A program made the translations under genes and the position numbers. The notes below the pieces were generated by a model. The model was not told the DNA's origin and did not search any database. It saw only the letters and a program-made list of their open reading frames with translations. A stretch of DNA of 64,000 bases from Callaeas wilsoni. Its lineage: Eukaryota > Chordata > Aves > Passeriformes > Callaeidae. Every line of letters starts with the position of its first letter. Position 1 is the stretch's first letter. Location of the stretch: NCBI GenBank assembly GCA_013398955.1, contig VWPU01004923.1, positions 29,299 to 93,298 on the forward strand. Reading direction: 5' to 3'. Of this stretch, positions 50,967 to 63,939 are shown piece by piece.

Positions 50967-52287
50967 CTGGGAGAGAAAGGAAAAGAAAAAGAAACATTCA
51001 GGCAGAATGTACTGAAAGTAGAGCACCCACATGGAGACTTCCAAACTTTTTTAATATGTTCTCTCAAGCTGAGCCACACAGAGTCAAGAGTTTGTAGCTG
51101 TAGCTTCTTTCCTGGCTGTAATGTACGGTGACTGATCATTTGTCTTGATTTCTCCTATCTTGTTTTACTTTAATTTGGAAAAACAAGAAAACAAAACAAC
51201 CCCAGAACAGGCAGGATTTAACCTGCTTTGGGGGAAAAAAAAAGAGAAAAAAACTGATTATTTGGGGAAACATGTCAAATTGCATTTTCAGCTCTCCTCA
51301 TTTCTCTCTGCAGTGCACCTGCACCTCTAAGTCACTCTCACTGCTCAGTGGGTCCTGCACAGCTACACCTTTTGTAGGTGCTAAAGGCTCAAAAAGGTTC
51401 AAGTCCGTGTTCAAATAGACCCTTCCCCAATCCTGGTGAATGGTTTACAGCAACCAATTGAAAACATTAGGAGAAAAAAAAAAAAAAAGGATAAATACAC
51501 CCCCTAAACACCTACAGAATCCAAACAAACTACCTAAGAAATTGCTTTTTCCCTCAAATCATGTTTGCCTGGTAATTCATGTTTGAAGGCACAGATGTGC
51601 TCCCAGCTGTTTTTCCAGCAGGATTCACATCAATATAAACTACTATTCCAATAGCCAAATGAATCTCCAAACTGACAAGCCTCTCTCCAACATGAACAAT
51701 CAATAATTCCTGACAAGTGGAGTAGCAGAAGACTAATCATTGCAATATCAAAAAGTGACAGACATGGAAAAAGAAGCATTTATTCTGAAAGCTCTACACA
51801 GATGCTTAACCAAATAAGGAAAAGAGTTATTTAAATGTGTGAAGGATTAATAGGGCAATCATTAAATATTCTCCCCCAGACAAATAATTCAAGGTCAAAA
51901 TAGCTCAGGAGGACACTAAAAAACCCCAAAACTGCCACAAGAAAAGTTCTCCAAAGTTAATGAGCAAAACAAGCAGCAGCCAGGTTGCCTGGGATCCTGG
52001 ATAAACACACTGTTCCCACGGGAACAGGCACTTCAGGATGCATCTTTTAAATAAAGGGCCATGTAGGCAACAAGACAGGTCAGGATGCCCACCTGAGTTA
52101 TTTATACATCCCGCCTTAAAAGTGAAATCTAATGCAGCAAACTGCCCTGCACTGTGAAATGCTGTGTATGAAGCACTGATGTATTTTAAGACCTCTATAG
52201 GAAAAAGGGGGAAGAGTAAACAAGAGGCTTCCAGCACAAGGGTGACTTGTAGTGGAGCACAGATAAAAGCTAACCAAGGTTATTTCA

Positions 52288-52460
52288 GGGATTTCATGGC
52301 ATGATTTGAAGTGGAAAAGACCTTTAAAGCCCATCCAGCCCAGCAGTGAGCAGGGACACCTTCCATTAGCCCAAGCTGCTCAGAGCCCAGTCCAAGCTGG
52401 CCTTGGACACTGCCAGGGATGGGGCATCCCCCACTTCTCTGGGCAGCCTGTGCCAGTTCT
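52288..52460 (-). mobile_element. CR1 retroposon 3' end, antisense
   Basis: Reads gatttcatggcatgatttga, ggaaaagacctttaaagcc, agcagggacaccttccatt and cttctctgggcagcctgtg. A divergent copy of the type at 45803. Confidence 0.85.
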
Positions 52461-53924
52461 GCCCCACAGCCATGACTGCAAGTTCCTGAAGACGCCACAT
52501 CAACACCTCAGTGACCAGGATAAACCCCTTGGAAGTGCCTCTTCCTTGCCCCAAGAGCAGGCACAGTGTCCATGGCCGCTGCCACCAACGTGGGGAGGAC
52601 AGCAGGAAAGCTCCCAGCCTCCTGCCTTATCCTGGAATCTCAGACAGGATCTAAAATGCTTCCATTTGTCCAAAACACAAAAGAATCTGATGATCACCCA
52701 ACCACACAACTCATTGCCACTTCAATGCCACCAAGCTCTGTGACTTTGGGATTCACTGATGGCACCACGTGTGGCTACAGAAACCTGCCCCAACCCCGGG
52801 GAGAACTCAGGGAAACGAGGAATTCTTAACAGAAACAGAGACTGACTGCTCTTGATAAAGGACCTGTCCCCAGAGCACATTTGCTATACCCAGCTCACAG
52901 GCTTCACCTAAACCTGCAGCAGCACAGCAGGACTTTCCTTCAGCAGTTTCAGGAGGTGCTGTGAACATTTTACACTTCTGAAGCACTTAAGCATCAGAAT
53001 TTTAATTACTTACTAAAACCATCTCCTGTATTTATAACTTTTTCTGCTTTACAGGCAGCTAAGGAGAGCTCCAGCTAAGTTACAAAATATGTCCAAGGTT
53101 AATGATGGAACTAAGAATAGAACCTATTGGTCTCATTTTCCAGTTGGCTGCTCCTATTACCGGGAAATATTATTTGTCTTGTTTGCTGGAGCAAACCTTA
53201 CAGCCTTGGTATGTATAGATAGGGAAAATTATTTCCCTGGTGACTTTGTACAACAAGCAAAGCTGCTCCCCAGAACGGGATGAGTCACTCTGTCGCAGTC
53301 ATGGCAACGTCCAAGGAACATCAATTTGGGATCCGAGCTCAGAACTGAAATTTCCACAGTTTTATATTACATACACCAGATATCCTTTCACAAAAAGGCA
53401 ATGTTTTCCTTTAAAAGGGACTTGTCCATCCTTCTGAGGGCGAAGTCAATACAAATCACATCCCTCCATCGACAAAAGACCTGACCTGACTGACCCACAG
53501 CCCTCACTGTGCAGGGCAGCAGGAGCAGCTCTCCCCAAAGTCAGGGCAGCTGGGGAGAGCTGAAAACCAACAGGAAAAATTCATCCTTCAGGTTTCCAAG
53601 CCCTTTTATTCTCACTCCCACACAGCAGCAGGGCATGGGAAGGAACAACACAGCTCAATGCAGCCCAAGAGACAAAAAGGCATCTGGGAGAGGACAGGGA
53701 TAGCTTGGGCAGGGAGGAGGAGAAGAAGAAGCAGGAATTAGCCCTTGGGCTAGGAGACAGTTATTCCAAGTGTGTCTGGAGGAGATGGAGGCAGAAGGGC
53801 AGGTGTAGGGTGGGTACCTCGGTGCAGAATCTGGGCTGTGACTCAGCAGTCCCTCATCCTTCCTGTTCAGCTGCATTTTGTAGGAAATTCAAGGTGGGGC
53901 TCAGCCTCTTCTCCCACGTAAGAA

Positions 53925-54180
53925 ATGACAGGACATGAGGGAACAGCCTCAAGCTGTGCCAGGGGAAGTTTCGTTGGATATTAAGAAAACCTTCACTGAA
54001 AGGGAGGTCAAGCACTGGTACAGGTTGCCCAGAGCAGTGGTGGAGTCACCATCCCTGGAAGTGTTCAAAAAACGTGTGGATGTGGCACTTGGGGACACGG
54101 GTTAGTGGTGATCGTGGTGGTACTGGGGGAACGGTTGGACTTGGTGATCTTGGTAGACTTTTCCAAACTTAACAATCCAA
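53925..54180 (+). mobile_element. CR1 retroposon 3' end, classical type
   Basis: Runs from gacaggacatgagggaacag through caagctgtgccaggggaagt, ttggatattaagaaaacctt, gtgtggatgtggcacttgg and gatcttggtagacttttcc to aacaatcc. About 250 bp, sense orientation. Confidence 0.92.
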
Positions 54181-56302
54181 GCAAAGCTCTGGGAACTGGC
54201 AGTGAGGGTTTGGGCAGGGCAGGAAGTGGACTGACCCGGAGAACACAGCGAGTTTCCCTCCTCTGGGGGTGCAGCCCTCAGCACTGCCCCGCACTCCTGA
54301 GCCAGGGACAGCCTGGGCACTGCTCTTCCCAGAGCCTTCTGCCCCCTTTCCCATGGGAACGCCAGTCTTTCCCAATCACAGTGCCAGAATAGCCCGGAAC
54401 ACTTCCCAGACATCTGCACAAGCAGAATTCTCTCATCTCCAGGGTGTCACCATCACCCAGAGCTAGACAGCCTTCCCAGTCAGAGGCGTCTGCTGTGCTC
54501 ATCCCTACGGCACATCCTGCATTTTACAGTCTCTTCCAGCACCCAGCCCTGCAAACACCCCTGGTGCTGGCACAGGATCAGGCAGTTTCAATTTAAGGCT
54601 TGAAGAAAAATCTGCAAGAAGGCAGCGAGTCGGAGCCCAGGAGGATCAAACGACACCAGGAGGCCCCTAATTTAGGTGAGGATCGTTAATTGCCTGTAAA
54701 GCAAACCCAACTCTTGGACCCCTCGTGCTGGGGATGGAGCTGAGCTTGGTTTAGCTGGTGAGGAAGTTGAATTAATCCTTCCTCATGATTAGGAACAGCA
54801 GTAGCAGTGAGCGAACCCAGCTCAGTTAATCACAGCTAATCACAGTAACGAGCAGCAGAGCTGTGGATTGGACACTTGACCGTCAGGACAGGTCTGCTCA
54901 GAGCTCCCCAAACTGTGCCAGGGAACACAGCTTCCCACCCTCTGCTCCCTGCCCAGGCTGGGAGGTGACTCAGGAAGGTCACAGAGCACCTAAAGAGGCA
55001 CTACAGGGGCTCATGGAGCGAGTCTGGAGCTGTGGGGTCTGCCCAGGTCAGGGAGGTGACTGAGTTCACCATCAAAAATATCTCCAAAGCACACAAAACT
55101 CACCCTCCTGAGCTTATGCAAGAGTGTTCAGGCCAGAAGGACAAAACCTGACCTTACAGGTCTAAAATACTGAGTAAATCTCCATCTCAAAAGCTACTTG
55201 GGGCTCCAGGTGCATCAGTGCTGGTCTCCCAAAGCCCCAAACCCCCTCCAGCTCCCACAGACACCACTGCAAATGTCACCTCATAACCTTGGCCCAGGGC
55301 AGGATGTTCAGGTGAGACATTTTACAAGGGAAATGACCATTCCTCCTCCTCCTCCTGCCACCCACTCACCTTTTCAGATGAACTCCCCAGAACATTTTTG
55401 TGCAGGGCAAAACAGGACAGAGTTTCTATTTCTCTAATGGTGTTAGAGAGCATTTCCCTCAGCACAATTCCACCTCTCTGACCCAGCTCACCACTCACCA
55501 CCTCATCTCCCCACAAACATCTCGTCCTCCTGGCTGTTTCTGGATCAAATCCACCGCAGTGAGACCGACTCAGGCTCTCTCAGCACCCCAAACCCCCAGA
55601 TCTCTCCTGTCTAATGTGACAGTCTGCTCCTGCTCCTGCCACAGAAAAGCTTCTGGGAAACCATTAATTTTCCCTCTGCTTAACTAATGTTCAATTACTC
55701 CACAGACCTGCAGCCTCTGCATTCATGGCAGGGCGAGGCCTAAACACCACATCCCAAGGGGCTGTATTTCCTTACTTTAGGATGATTAATACCTGTTCCA
55801 AAACCAGGATGTGGCCAGGCAGGATTTCAGCTCTGCTACTGGTGGTGCCAGCAGAGAGCTGAGTGCTCCATCCATCCTGGGTCTGAGGCGTTATCAGAGC
55901 ACCACTTGCCCCACAGCCACTGTAATTCCCACACCAAGAGGTTACAGTCACTCTGCAGTGCTGTATTTCCTATAATCCCTTTAAATAGTTCAAACTATTA
56001 CCTACCCTGCTAATCTTCCAAGTCTGGGTTCTGGTTAAAGCTTTTGTTCCTATTCAACTGTGAAACTCAAGAGCTGATTTACAAAAAGCTCTTTTGAAAG
56101 TGATTTTCATGAGAAATCAGTTGGAAAATATTTTCCTATGGACATTTCTTTCGTTCTGTGAATACTATGGATTGCCTGGCAAATTGAATTATCTGCTGAT
56201 AGACAACTAATCCAAACAAAGCTTGCTCCCATCTTAGGGAACTTTTGATTTAGAGAAAATTATACCTGAAGGGAGCCTACAAGAAACCTGGAGACAAACT
56301 AG

Positions 56303-56588
56303 TTATAAGGGTCTGGAGGGACAGGACAAGGGAGAAGGGATTCCCACTGCCAGAGGGCAGGGATAGATGGGATATTGGGACGGAATTGTTAGCTGGGAGG
56401 GTGGGGAGGCCCTGGGACAGGGTGCCCAGAGAAGCTGTGGCTGCCCCTGGATCCCTGGAAGTGCCGAAGGCCAGGCTGGATGGGGTTTGGAGCAGCCTGG
56501 GACAGTGGGAGGTGTCCCTGCCCATGGCAGGGGTGGCACTGGATGGGCTTTAACATTCCTTCCAACCCAAACAAATCTAGGATTCTAA
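56303..56588 (+). mobile_element. CR1 retroposon 3' end, about 285 bp
   Basis: Contains ggattcccactgccagaggg, agatgggatattgggacgg, ggtgcccagagaagctgtgg and ttccttccaacccaaacaa with tail atctaggattct. Confidence 0.92.
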
Positions 56589-57169
56589 ATCAGGGGAAAA
56601 TTTCACAAAATCAACACCAATATCCAAATTCACAACCACAACTAACAGATCTAAGGTCCTGAGTCCTACAAATCGCTTTTAGTTTCAACACAAGAAATAT
56701 GTAAAAACATATATATAACAAAATACACAAATCCCAAACTGTAAGATACATTTATCACCTCAGTTCTATCCTGCACCAGGGTTCAGCTTTCACTGTATAT
56801 GATTTTAAATCAAAGCTCCTGTGCAAGGAAGCAAAAGGCCAAGCCCCAGGAAGCCTCACCTGCCCTGCCAGCATGGTCTCTGTGCAGGATCCTGGGCCAG
56901 GAAAGCAACCTTGGCTGAAGGAACGAACCTGACCTGGCCATGTCAGTCCTGTACAACCAAGAGACATGTGAAGCCCTACAAAGCTGATTGTGGCTTTCCT
57001 CTTTGGATCCTCCACCATCATCCAGGCCCAACAGACCAGGATGCTGCAGGGAACAAGGAGCCCTGGAGGTGAGCTGTGGACTCTGCCCAGTGCCTGTGAA
57101 GTCTAAAATAAGATGCTTCCTAGTTCAGCTTTTAAAACTTCAGTCATCTAACAGGTCACCCCCAAACTG

Positions 57170-57418
57170 CAGTCACAGAACACTCTGAGAACCTCCTGAG
57201 CTGGAAGGATCACCAGGATCATCCATCCAACCCCTGGCCCTGCCCAGACACCCCACCACCCCCCCCCTGGGCATCCCTGGCAGCACTGCCCAAACGCTCC
57301 TGGAGCTCTGGCAGCCTCGGGGCCGTGCCCATTCCCTGGGGAGCCTGGGCAGTGCCCAGCACCTCTGGGGGAAGAACCTTTCCCTGATCTCCACCTAAAC
57401 CTTCCCTGACACAGGTCA
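57170..57418 (-). mobile_element. CR1 retroposon, GC-rich subfamily, antisense
   Basis: Begins cagtcacagaacactctgag and cctcctgagctggaaggatc, then gcccagacaccccaccacc, gggcatccctggcagcact and ctgggggaagaacctttccc. It is the near-perfect reverse complement of the copies at 22450-22700 and 59690-59935. Confidence 0.92.
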
Positions 57419-59629
57419 CTGGTCACCAGAGAGAAATTAAATACGTTAAATAACAATCTACCAGTGCCTCCACAGCAGGGTATTGCAGAGCTTCACATCC
57501 AGATGTGATTCAGTCAAAGGACCTGTAAAAGGGTTTTGTGCCACACAGAGACTCTGTGAATGAGCTGCCATGAAAAACAGGCCTGCCAAGGGTTTTCTGT
57601 CCTACAAACTAAGAACAATTGGAGTTAAATAGTGCAAACAGCCATTTTACCCACACGAATCCACAGAACAGCTTCTGGGGAGCTCTTTCCAGGAGCTGAG
57701 ATTATCTTCTACCAGCTTTCTTAAGGGCTTTTTCTGAGGGACAAGGGAGGAGGAGAGGTAAATTAGATCCTCAGTTTGAATAAAACCAGGGTGTTATTGA
57801 AGCTTCACACGGCCCCAGATCAGATAAACACTGGCTTGTCCTGGAATCAGGCAGCTTAGCAAGGGGTCTCCGATTGAAACTTCTGATGTTTGATCAGCGC
57901 CATGACAAAGCAAATCCTCAATGCTCCCTCACAACAATTCCTGGCACCTTTTCAAATGCTGCTGAAGCACACAGAGGAACTGAAGCTTTATCCTGGGGCT
58001 GTTTGAGCTTCTAACGCTTGGGATCAATCGTGTCTTGAAGAAAATGTCATTCTGGCACTGCTGCTCTGATTAAACCCGCCCTCCTGCCAGCCTCGCTCAG
58101 TGACCACGGTGTTCCCACTGAATTCCTCCTCTCCTTTTCACATCCACTCCTCCTACAGTCGAGGAACACTTATTGGAATGGACCAGGAGAACAAATACAG
58201 AAAAATCCAGGAGCACAGCCTCTCCTGACCTATTCCCCGGTGCCACATCAAGCTTAAGCCATGACGCACAATCTGCCCAGTTCCTGTGGGCAGCGTTTTG
58301 AAAAGAGGGCACCTTACAGAGCTCACTTTGTAAGGCAGATAACCCTGGGGAAGGCTCCAGCCACTTCACAGAGGCTCTGGTTCAAATACTCATATAAAGA
58401 TAGCAGAACTCCAGTTGGAGATGGATGACAGGTTCTGAATATATTTAAACCCCAAGGGCAGACTCAGAGAATTAAAAGAAAGATGCAGAAAAACTCTTTC
58501 TATTTCTCAGCACGCGTTTCCAGCACGCCAAAGGTTGTCTCACAGTTCAGCCCCCACAGCTCCCAAGCAGTTTCTCAGCACCATTTCCATCAGCAACCAG
58601 CAGGTCTAAATTTCAAGTTAGAATTCTAAAAACTAACTCAGCTCAGGAGAAGCAAAGCTAATCTAGGAAATGTGATCCCAGCTCTGCAGCGATGTTGGAA
58701 CATCTCTGTGATCTGCTCACAGATTTTTGTGCTCTCGCTGCTGCCTTGACGCTGCTTTGCGGTGCCAGGAATCGTGAGCTGGTTCCCCGTCCTACTTTCC
58801 AGAACTGAAGGCAGGGATGAAAATAGAAAGAATCAATTCCTTTCCACTCCTGCAAGGCTGGAGAGCTTTGAACGGCACTAGAAATTAGCACGGAGGCTGT
58901 CAGAGAGCAAATGCTCTGGCTGGCAGAGAGCCCAGAGGGCTGTGCTGGAGAGCTGGGGGCACCAAGGTGAACAAAACTGTTAAATTTGGCACCATGGACC
59001 ACTTTCCATTGGGAATGTCTAGGATGCCACATCCAGAGTGAATCAAGGTTGAGATGCTTTCCTAAGAAGCCAGACGATGTAGGTTTGACTTCTGCAGACT
59101 GAACAGGATCTAGAAATCAGCATCTGTCATTTCTGGGCATATAATCTGAAGTTTTGGCTGTTATTTCTAACTGAGGTCAGGCTCCCCACGCTCACCCATC
59201 TGTTTCAGCCCTCGGAATAACCTGAGCTATGGTGGGTCACGTGGAAGATCCCAGCAGATCAGCTCCTGTCTCTCCCAGGACCAAAGCAGCTGTCCAGGAG
59301 ACAAAACAGAAGGCAGTCATGGATCTTCCCCAGGGATCTGCCATGCCACTTCTCCAGATTGTACACTGCAGCTCAAAGAACTGGAATTACTGCCTGGACT
59401 AACAGAGCACGATTTCCCTCATTTCACACAGTTCTCACTGGCAAGCACCACCCACGTCCTACAATTTTCTTACACACCAGGTAATGTTTTCTTACAATGC
59501 ATTCCAGAGTTGGAACCCTTCCTGGATCACCTACAAACATGGCACTGCTGGGGAAGAGTCTGCAGGATGGAGTCCTCCCACTAATTCCTAAAATAAAAGG
59601 GTTTTTCATCCTTCATAGGACCTGTCTGG

Positions 59630-59942
59630 AGCCTCCTCATGAGGGGGCAGCTCCAATCTCTGCTCCCTGCGTCCGGGACAGCTCCCAGGGAACGGCTGGA
59701 GCTGGGCCAGGGCAGGCTCAGGCTGGAGAGCAGGGAAAGGTTCTTCCCCCAGAGGTGCTGGGCACTGCCCAGGCTCCCCAGGGAATGGGCACGGCCCCGA
59801 GGCTGCCAGAGCTCCAGGAGCGTTTGGACAGCGCTGCCAGGGATGCCCAGGGTGGGATTGTTGGGGGGTCTGGGCAGGGCCAGGAGAGCGATTTGATGAT
59901 CCTAGTGGGTCCCTCCAGGTCAGGATGCTCTGTGGTTCCATG
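59630..59942 (+). mobile_element. CR1 retroposon, GC-rich subfamily, sense
   Basis: Runs from cctcctcatgagggggcagc through ggaacggctggagctgggcc and ccagagctccaggagcgttt to gtccctccaggtcaggatgc and tail tctgtggttcca. It lies 2.2 kb from its inverted partner at 57170-57418 in the same intron. Confidence 0.92.
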
Positions 59943-60017
59943 GTCCTCGTAAAGCTCAAGGGTAACAAAGTGAGAGGGAAATCCAAGCTCAGGAACTCCC
60001 CAATTTTTGGCTGTTAA

Positions 60018-60034
60018 CACACACACACACACAA
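60018..60034. repeat. Short CA microsatellite
   Basis: About eight ac units in a row after gctgtta, followed by aaaatttagg. Too short to be more than an ordinary microsatellite. Confidence 0.9.
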
Positions 60035-61159
60035 AATTTAGGCTCTGCAGAAGTTGCTAAGAGGAACACCAAAAAAATCCAGCTCTCCCTTGAACTAAGA
60101 CAGGATTTCACCTGACTCAGGGGACCAGCACCACTGTTTGATCATTATTCACCACGTGAGACTCACGCCAACTTACCCTCACCAGGCAAGGCAGGAGCAT
60201 GGAGCTGATAGAGACAGAGTTGCTTTTTGTCCTGTGTTTTTCTGCTTTGCAGAGGGAAATCCTCCACCACTCTGCTGAATCACCAGCCAGCTCTTGCTAC
60301 CCAGTCAATTATTTCAGAACTATTGCACCTGCTATCCCTTCATTACTTTATTACTTCTGCTTGAATGGGGAAAACAACATCATAAACCCTGTGTATAAAT
60401 CACTCTCCTAGAATAACAGCCAAGAAAATAGGACAGAGAGAATTCATTTGGACCATCCCTCTGCTCAGCACTAAGCATTATTCCACTGATCATTTTAGAA
60501 GAGGTTATAAAAACAAGTAACAATCTTTTAGTCTTTCTGGGGAATAGAATGAGCTTTTTCTCACTACCCAACTGCTGCCATTTCAGTTCAGTTCCAGTTG
60601 CTCTGTTCCAGTATGGTGAGCAGCTTCTGCCCTTTCTAGCACAAGACAACTTTATACATCTGAAAATAGCTACCATGTCTTCCCTTAACCTTTCACAGGC
60701 TTTTTGTCTTTATAGGTCAGTATTTCTAACCAGCACTCAGCTGCCTCCTTGTCCTCCAGACTCTCTTCCTTTGGTCTGCCGCTGCCTTCAGATGTGCTGC
60801 CACAGGCTGGTGCTGAAGCCTTTCCAGCATCACGGAGAATGTCAGGATTTCTGCACTCCAAAAAGCATCCTGTTAGCTTAGTTTAGGGTTTTCTTGCAAC
60901 TGCATGACACTGTCCAGGCATGAGCAGCTTTTGATCCTCTAATGCCTGGATTCTTTTTCTAAGAAACAGTGAACCAGCCTCTGTCCTCTGCACATCATTT
61001 ATCAGTTTCCAGCTCAAGCACTTCTCTCCAGCAAAATCCTTTAAACTTTCCTTTGGATGTTCTAGTTGTCTCCCAACCTTCTACCCTCTACTTTTGCTCC
61101 ATCACTTCAATTCTCTCTCTCACCTCTGTCCTTCCTCTCTTGCCTGCATCCAAAGCAGC

Positions 61160-61714
61160 GTGGGCAGCAGGGGAGGGGGGTTCTGCCCCTGTGCTCAGGT
61201 GAGACCCCACCTGCAGAGCTGCCCCAGCCCTGGGCCCAGCACAGCAAGGACCTGGAGCTGCTGGAGAGAGGCCAGAGGAGGCACCAGGGGGATCAGAGGA
61301 TGGAGCAGCTCTGCTGGGAGGAAAGGCTGGGACAGCTGGGATTGTTCAGCCTGGAGAGGAGAGGGTTTGGGGAGACCTCACTGTGGTGCTCCAGTGCCTG
61401 AAGGGCCTGACAGGAAACATGGAGAGAGACAATTTACAGGGATCTGGAGTGCCAGGACACAGTGAATGGCTTCCCACTGCCAGAGGGCAGGGTGAGATGG
61501 GATATTGGGAAGGAATTGTTCCCTGGGAGGGAGGGAAGGCCCTGGCACAGGGTGCCCAGAGAAGCTGTGGCTGCCCCTGGATCCCTGGAGGTGTCCAAGG
61601 CCAGGCTGGATGGGGCTTGGAGCACTCTGGGACAGTGGAAGGTGTCCCTGCCCATGGCAGGGAGTGGGACTGGATGGGCTTTAAGGTTTTCCAATCCAAA
61701 CCATCCCATGATGG
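61160..61714 (+). mobile_element. CR1 retroposon, about 550 bp, longest copy
   Basis: Starts near the motif ctgtgctcaggtgagacccc, which in CR1 lies in the end of the reverse-transcriptase reading frame, so the copy extends a little beyond the 3' UTR. It then reads ggcaccagggggatcagagg, tggagaggagagggtttgg, cactgccagagggcagggtg and ggtgcccagagaagctgtgg, with tail aaaccatcccatgatgg. The frame is broken and short; no functional enzyme is encoded. Confidence 0.92.
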
Positions 61715-62384
61715 CCTTAACAGACAAAAAGAGAACACACAAGGACTCTGAAATCATATTAAAATATTTTACCTTAAGTTCTTAAGACAGTCTGAAGGCA
61801 TTAACTGCATAAATCACCTACATAAAGTCTATCTTATGTTCCTCTTTCTATTTCTAGTGGGGTTCTAAAAAAATCCCGTAGAAAAAAAAAAAGTATGTTC
61901 TCACATTTTTTATACCAGTTTAACATCTACTTAGAATTTGGAGACCTCAAACAGCAGCACGAATGTGTCTTTCTAACAACCTGTGTTGCAACACATTTCC
62001 TTAAAATATCTATTTTAGCATTTTGTTTCATTGCAACTAATTAGCCAGACTATAGGCAAGTCTAGAGAAAACTAATTCCATACTGAAAAAGGTCAGGAAT
62101 TTGAGGCTGATGGGCTGTACTCTTTAGACATGGGCAGACATTTGAATTCTATTACAAATAAATGTTTTGAATTGTGCTATAAATGTAACACTCAAGCTCA
62201 ATTTTAACTGCAAAGCAAAGAGATTCACAGCTCCACAGAGATCACTGTTCAGGGGAAAACAACTCTGCCAGCTGGCAGAAAGGGAAGAGAGAGAAGAGAG
62301 ACACTGAAATAAATTCCTGCCCCAGATAAAGAGGCAGAATTAGAACCCAGCCTTAGTGCACAGCAGTGTTCAAGGCCTTGCTCA

Positions 62385-62508
62385 ATGTTTAGGCCAGGCT
62401 GGATGGGCTTGGAGCAACCTGGTTAGGGGAAGGTTCCCTGCCCATGGCTGGGGGTGGAGCAGGGTAAATTTGGAGGTCCCTTCCAACCCAAACCAGTCTG
62501 GGATACTG
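62385..62508 (+). mobile_element. CR1 retroposon 3' end, short
   Basis: Contains taggccaggctggatgggct, ggaaggttccctgcccatgg and ggtcccttccaacccaaacc with tail agtctgggatact. Heavily 5'-truncated. Confidence 0.87.
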
Positions 62509-63825
62509 GTAATTTACAGTCTGTATGTTTAGCAGGTACATTTAAAATCATGCACTGCGCAGGCAGAAAGGTGGGTTTGAACCCTCCCCGGGTCATTTCC
62601 TCACGCCTGGATCAGTCACAAGGACAGGGATGGCTGACAGCAGCTCCACAGTGGATGTCACACGTTTGGGATGCCCTCAGTTTGTGGGGAGCTCTGTACT
62701 GAGCTCCCAGTTCATGAACCTGGGCAGGGAACAACATTAAATAGAGAGAAATAAACTCACAGGTCTGTTCAAGTGAGCTCCAGGGACCAGAAGTGCCTTA
62801 ATAATCCCCAACAGAAGTTCAGAAACACTTCAGCAAAAATAATGCTTACAGGGAAACCAGGAAGATTATTTTTCACTGACATAACTTCTGAACCCTTATT
62901 GCCACAATTAAATTCTCCTGGCAATAACACAGATAAAACCCCACAGTTTTGGTACTATGAAAATGCCTGAATGGAGGCTTTCTATTGTATAGTTTAAATA
63001 AAAGTTATTATAGGTGCTAGGAAAGCAAGTGAATACAAGTATTTAAATTAGGTTTATTATTTTTACAGGATTTTTTTAAAGAAGTCTGGTAAAAAAAAAA
63101 GGTCTTAAAGACAGCAAAATGATAAATCAGAAATAATTTGAAGTAACAGCATTAAAGCATTGCCTTTAAGGCCAGTGCAATGATTTAGTGCTTAGTATAA
63201 TGTCCGTGATGCACTTAGGGACAAAAGAATTAAATTTCAAGTCCGTCAGTCTCCAAATTTGCAGGAGAGAGATATAATGTCAAATGAATTAAAGAAGATG
63301 GATGAGCTGATGGATTCAAAGGGAGCAATCAGAGTCTTCAGGACACAGACAGATCTGGCAGCTGCAGAATGAGGATTGACAACCTAAAACGGCAAGAAGA
63401 GGGAAACCAACTCCCAAATACCAAAGCTCTGAAAATAAAGGTACAGAGAACCAAGGGTGGACTCTGAGCCCCAGGAGGAGGAGGAATGAATAACATTTTT
63501 AAAGGGATTTTAGAAGCCAACCTTCCATTTCCCATCAGTAGCACTAAGTGATTTCCACTTTGCTAACATCCTGCATTTAAGCATAACTCCTCCCAGATAC
63601 AAAAACCAGCCCTGCAATAAAAACCTGCCACAATTGACTAGAGGACAGAGCAAGGAAAGCTGGTGGAAGTCTGGGATGGATCCGCTCAGGCGGACAAGGA
63701 GCACGCGATGTTTTCTCAGAATGCATCAATCACACAGAAAACCCAGAGGATCCAGTGCTACCAGGGAGTCTGAGCCTCTCAGACATGCTTTGAGAGAGGA
63801 AGGAAAATGCTTTTAATTCTCTTAC

Positions 63826-63939
63826 CTGGGGGAATTTGCGTTTGATGGAGATCAGAGCCCCCTCCGGGAGCTTGGCGAGCTCCGAGTCCCGCACCGCGTG
63901 CACCGTGGTGGCTCTGGGCTGGTGGGTCAGGGCCTCCAC
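63826..63939 (-). CDS. PNPLA7: PNPLA7 exon N: end of third cyclic-nucleotide-binding domain
   Basis: 114 nt, 38 codons, residues 1-38 of the reconstructed segment. It starts [20 protein letters not shown] and ends IKRKFPQ, the conserved end of the third cyclic-nucleotide-binding-like domain in the NTE family. The acceptor reads tgttgcag and the donor gtaaga. Both boundaries are in phase 0, so it joins directly to VVTRLIHLL of the next exon. It is the most 5' exon visible; the gene continues beyond 64000. Confidence 0.92.

Larger units (their letters stand above)
50967..63825 (-). other. PNPLA7: Intron N-M of PNPLA7 (12.9 kb)
   Basis: Contains CR1 copies at 52288-52460 (minus), 53925-54180 (plus), 56303-56588 (plus), 57170-57418 (minus), 59630-59942 (plus), 61160-61714 (plus) and 62385-62508 (plus), and a short CA repeat at 60018-60034. 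No nested gene or RNA gene was recognised. Confidence 0.85.

Noticed and set aside
61160..61465. Possible coding CR1 reverse transcriptase
   Set aside because: Only the extreme 3' end of the CR1 reading frame is present, truncated; no catalytic motif is seen.
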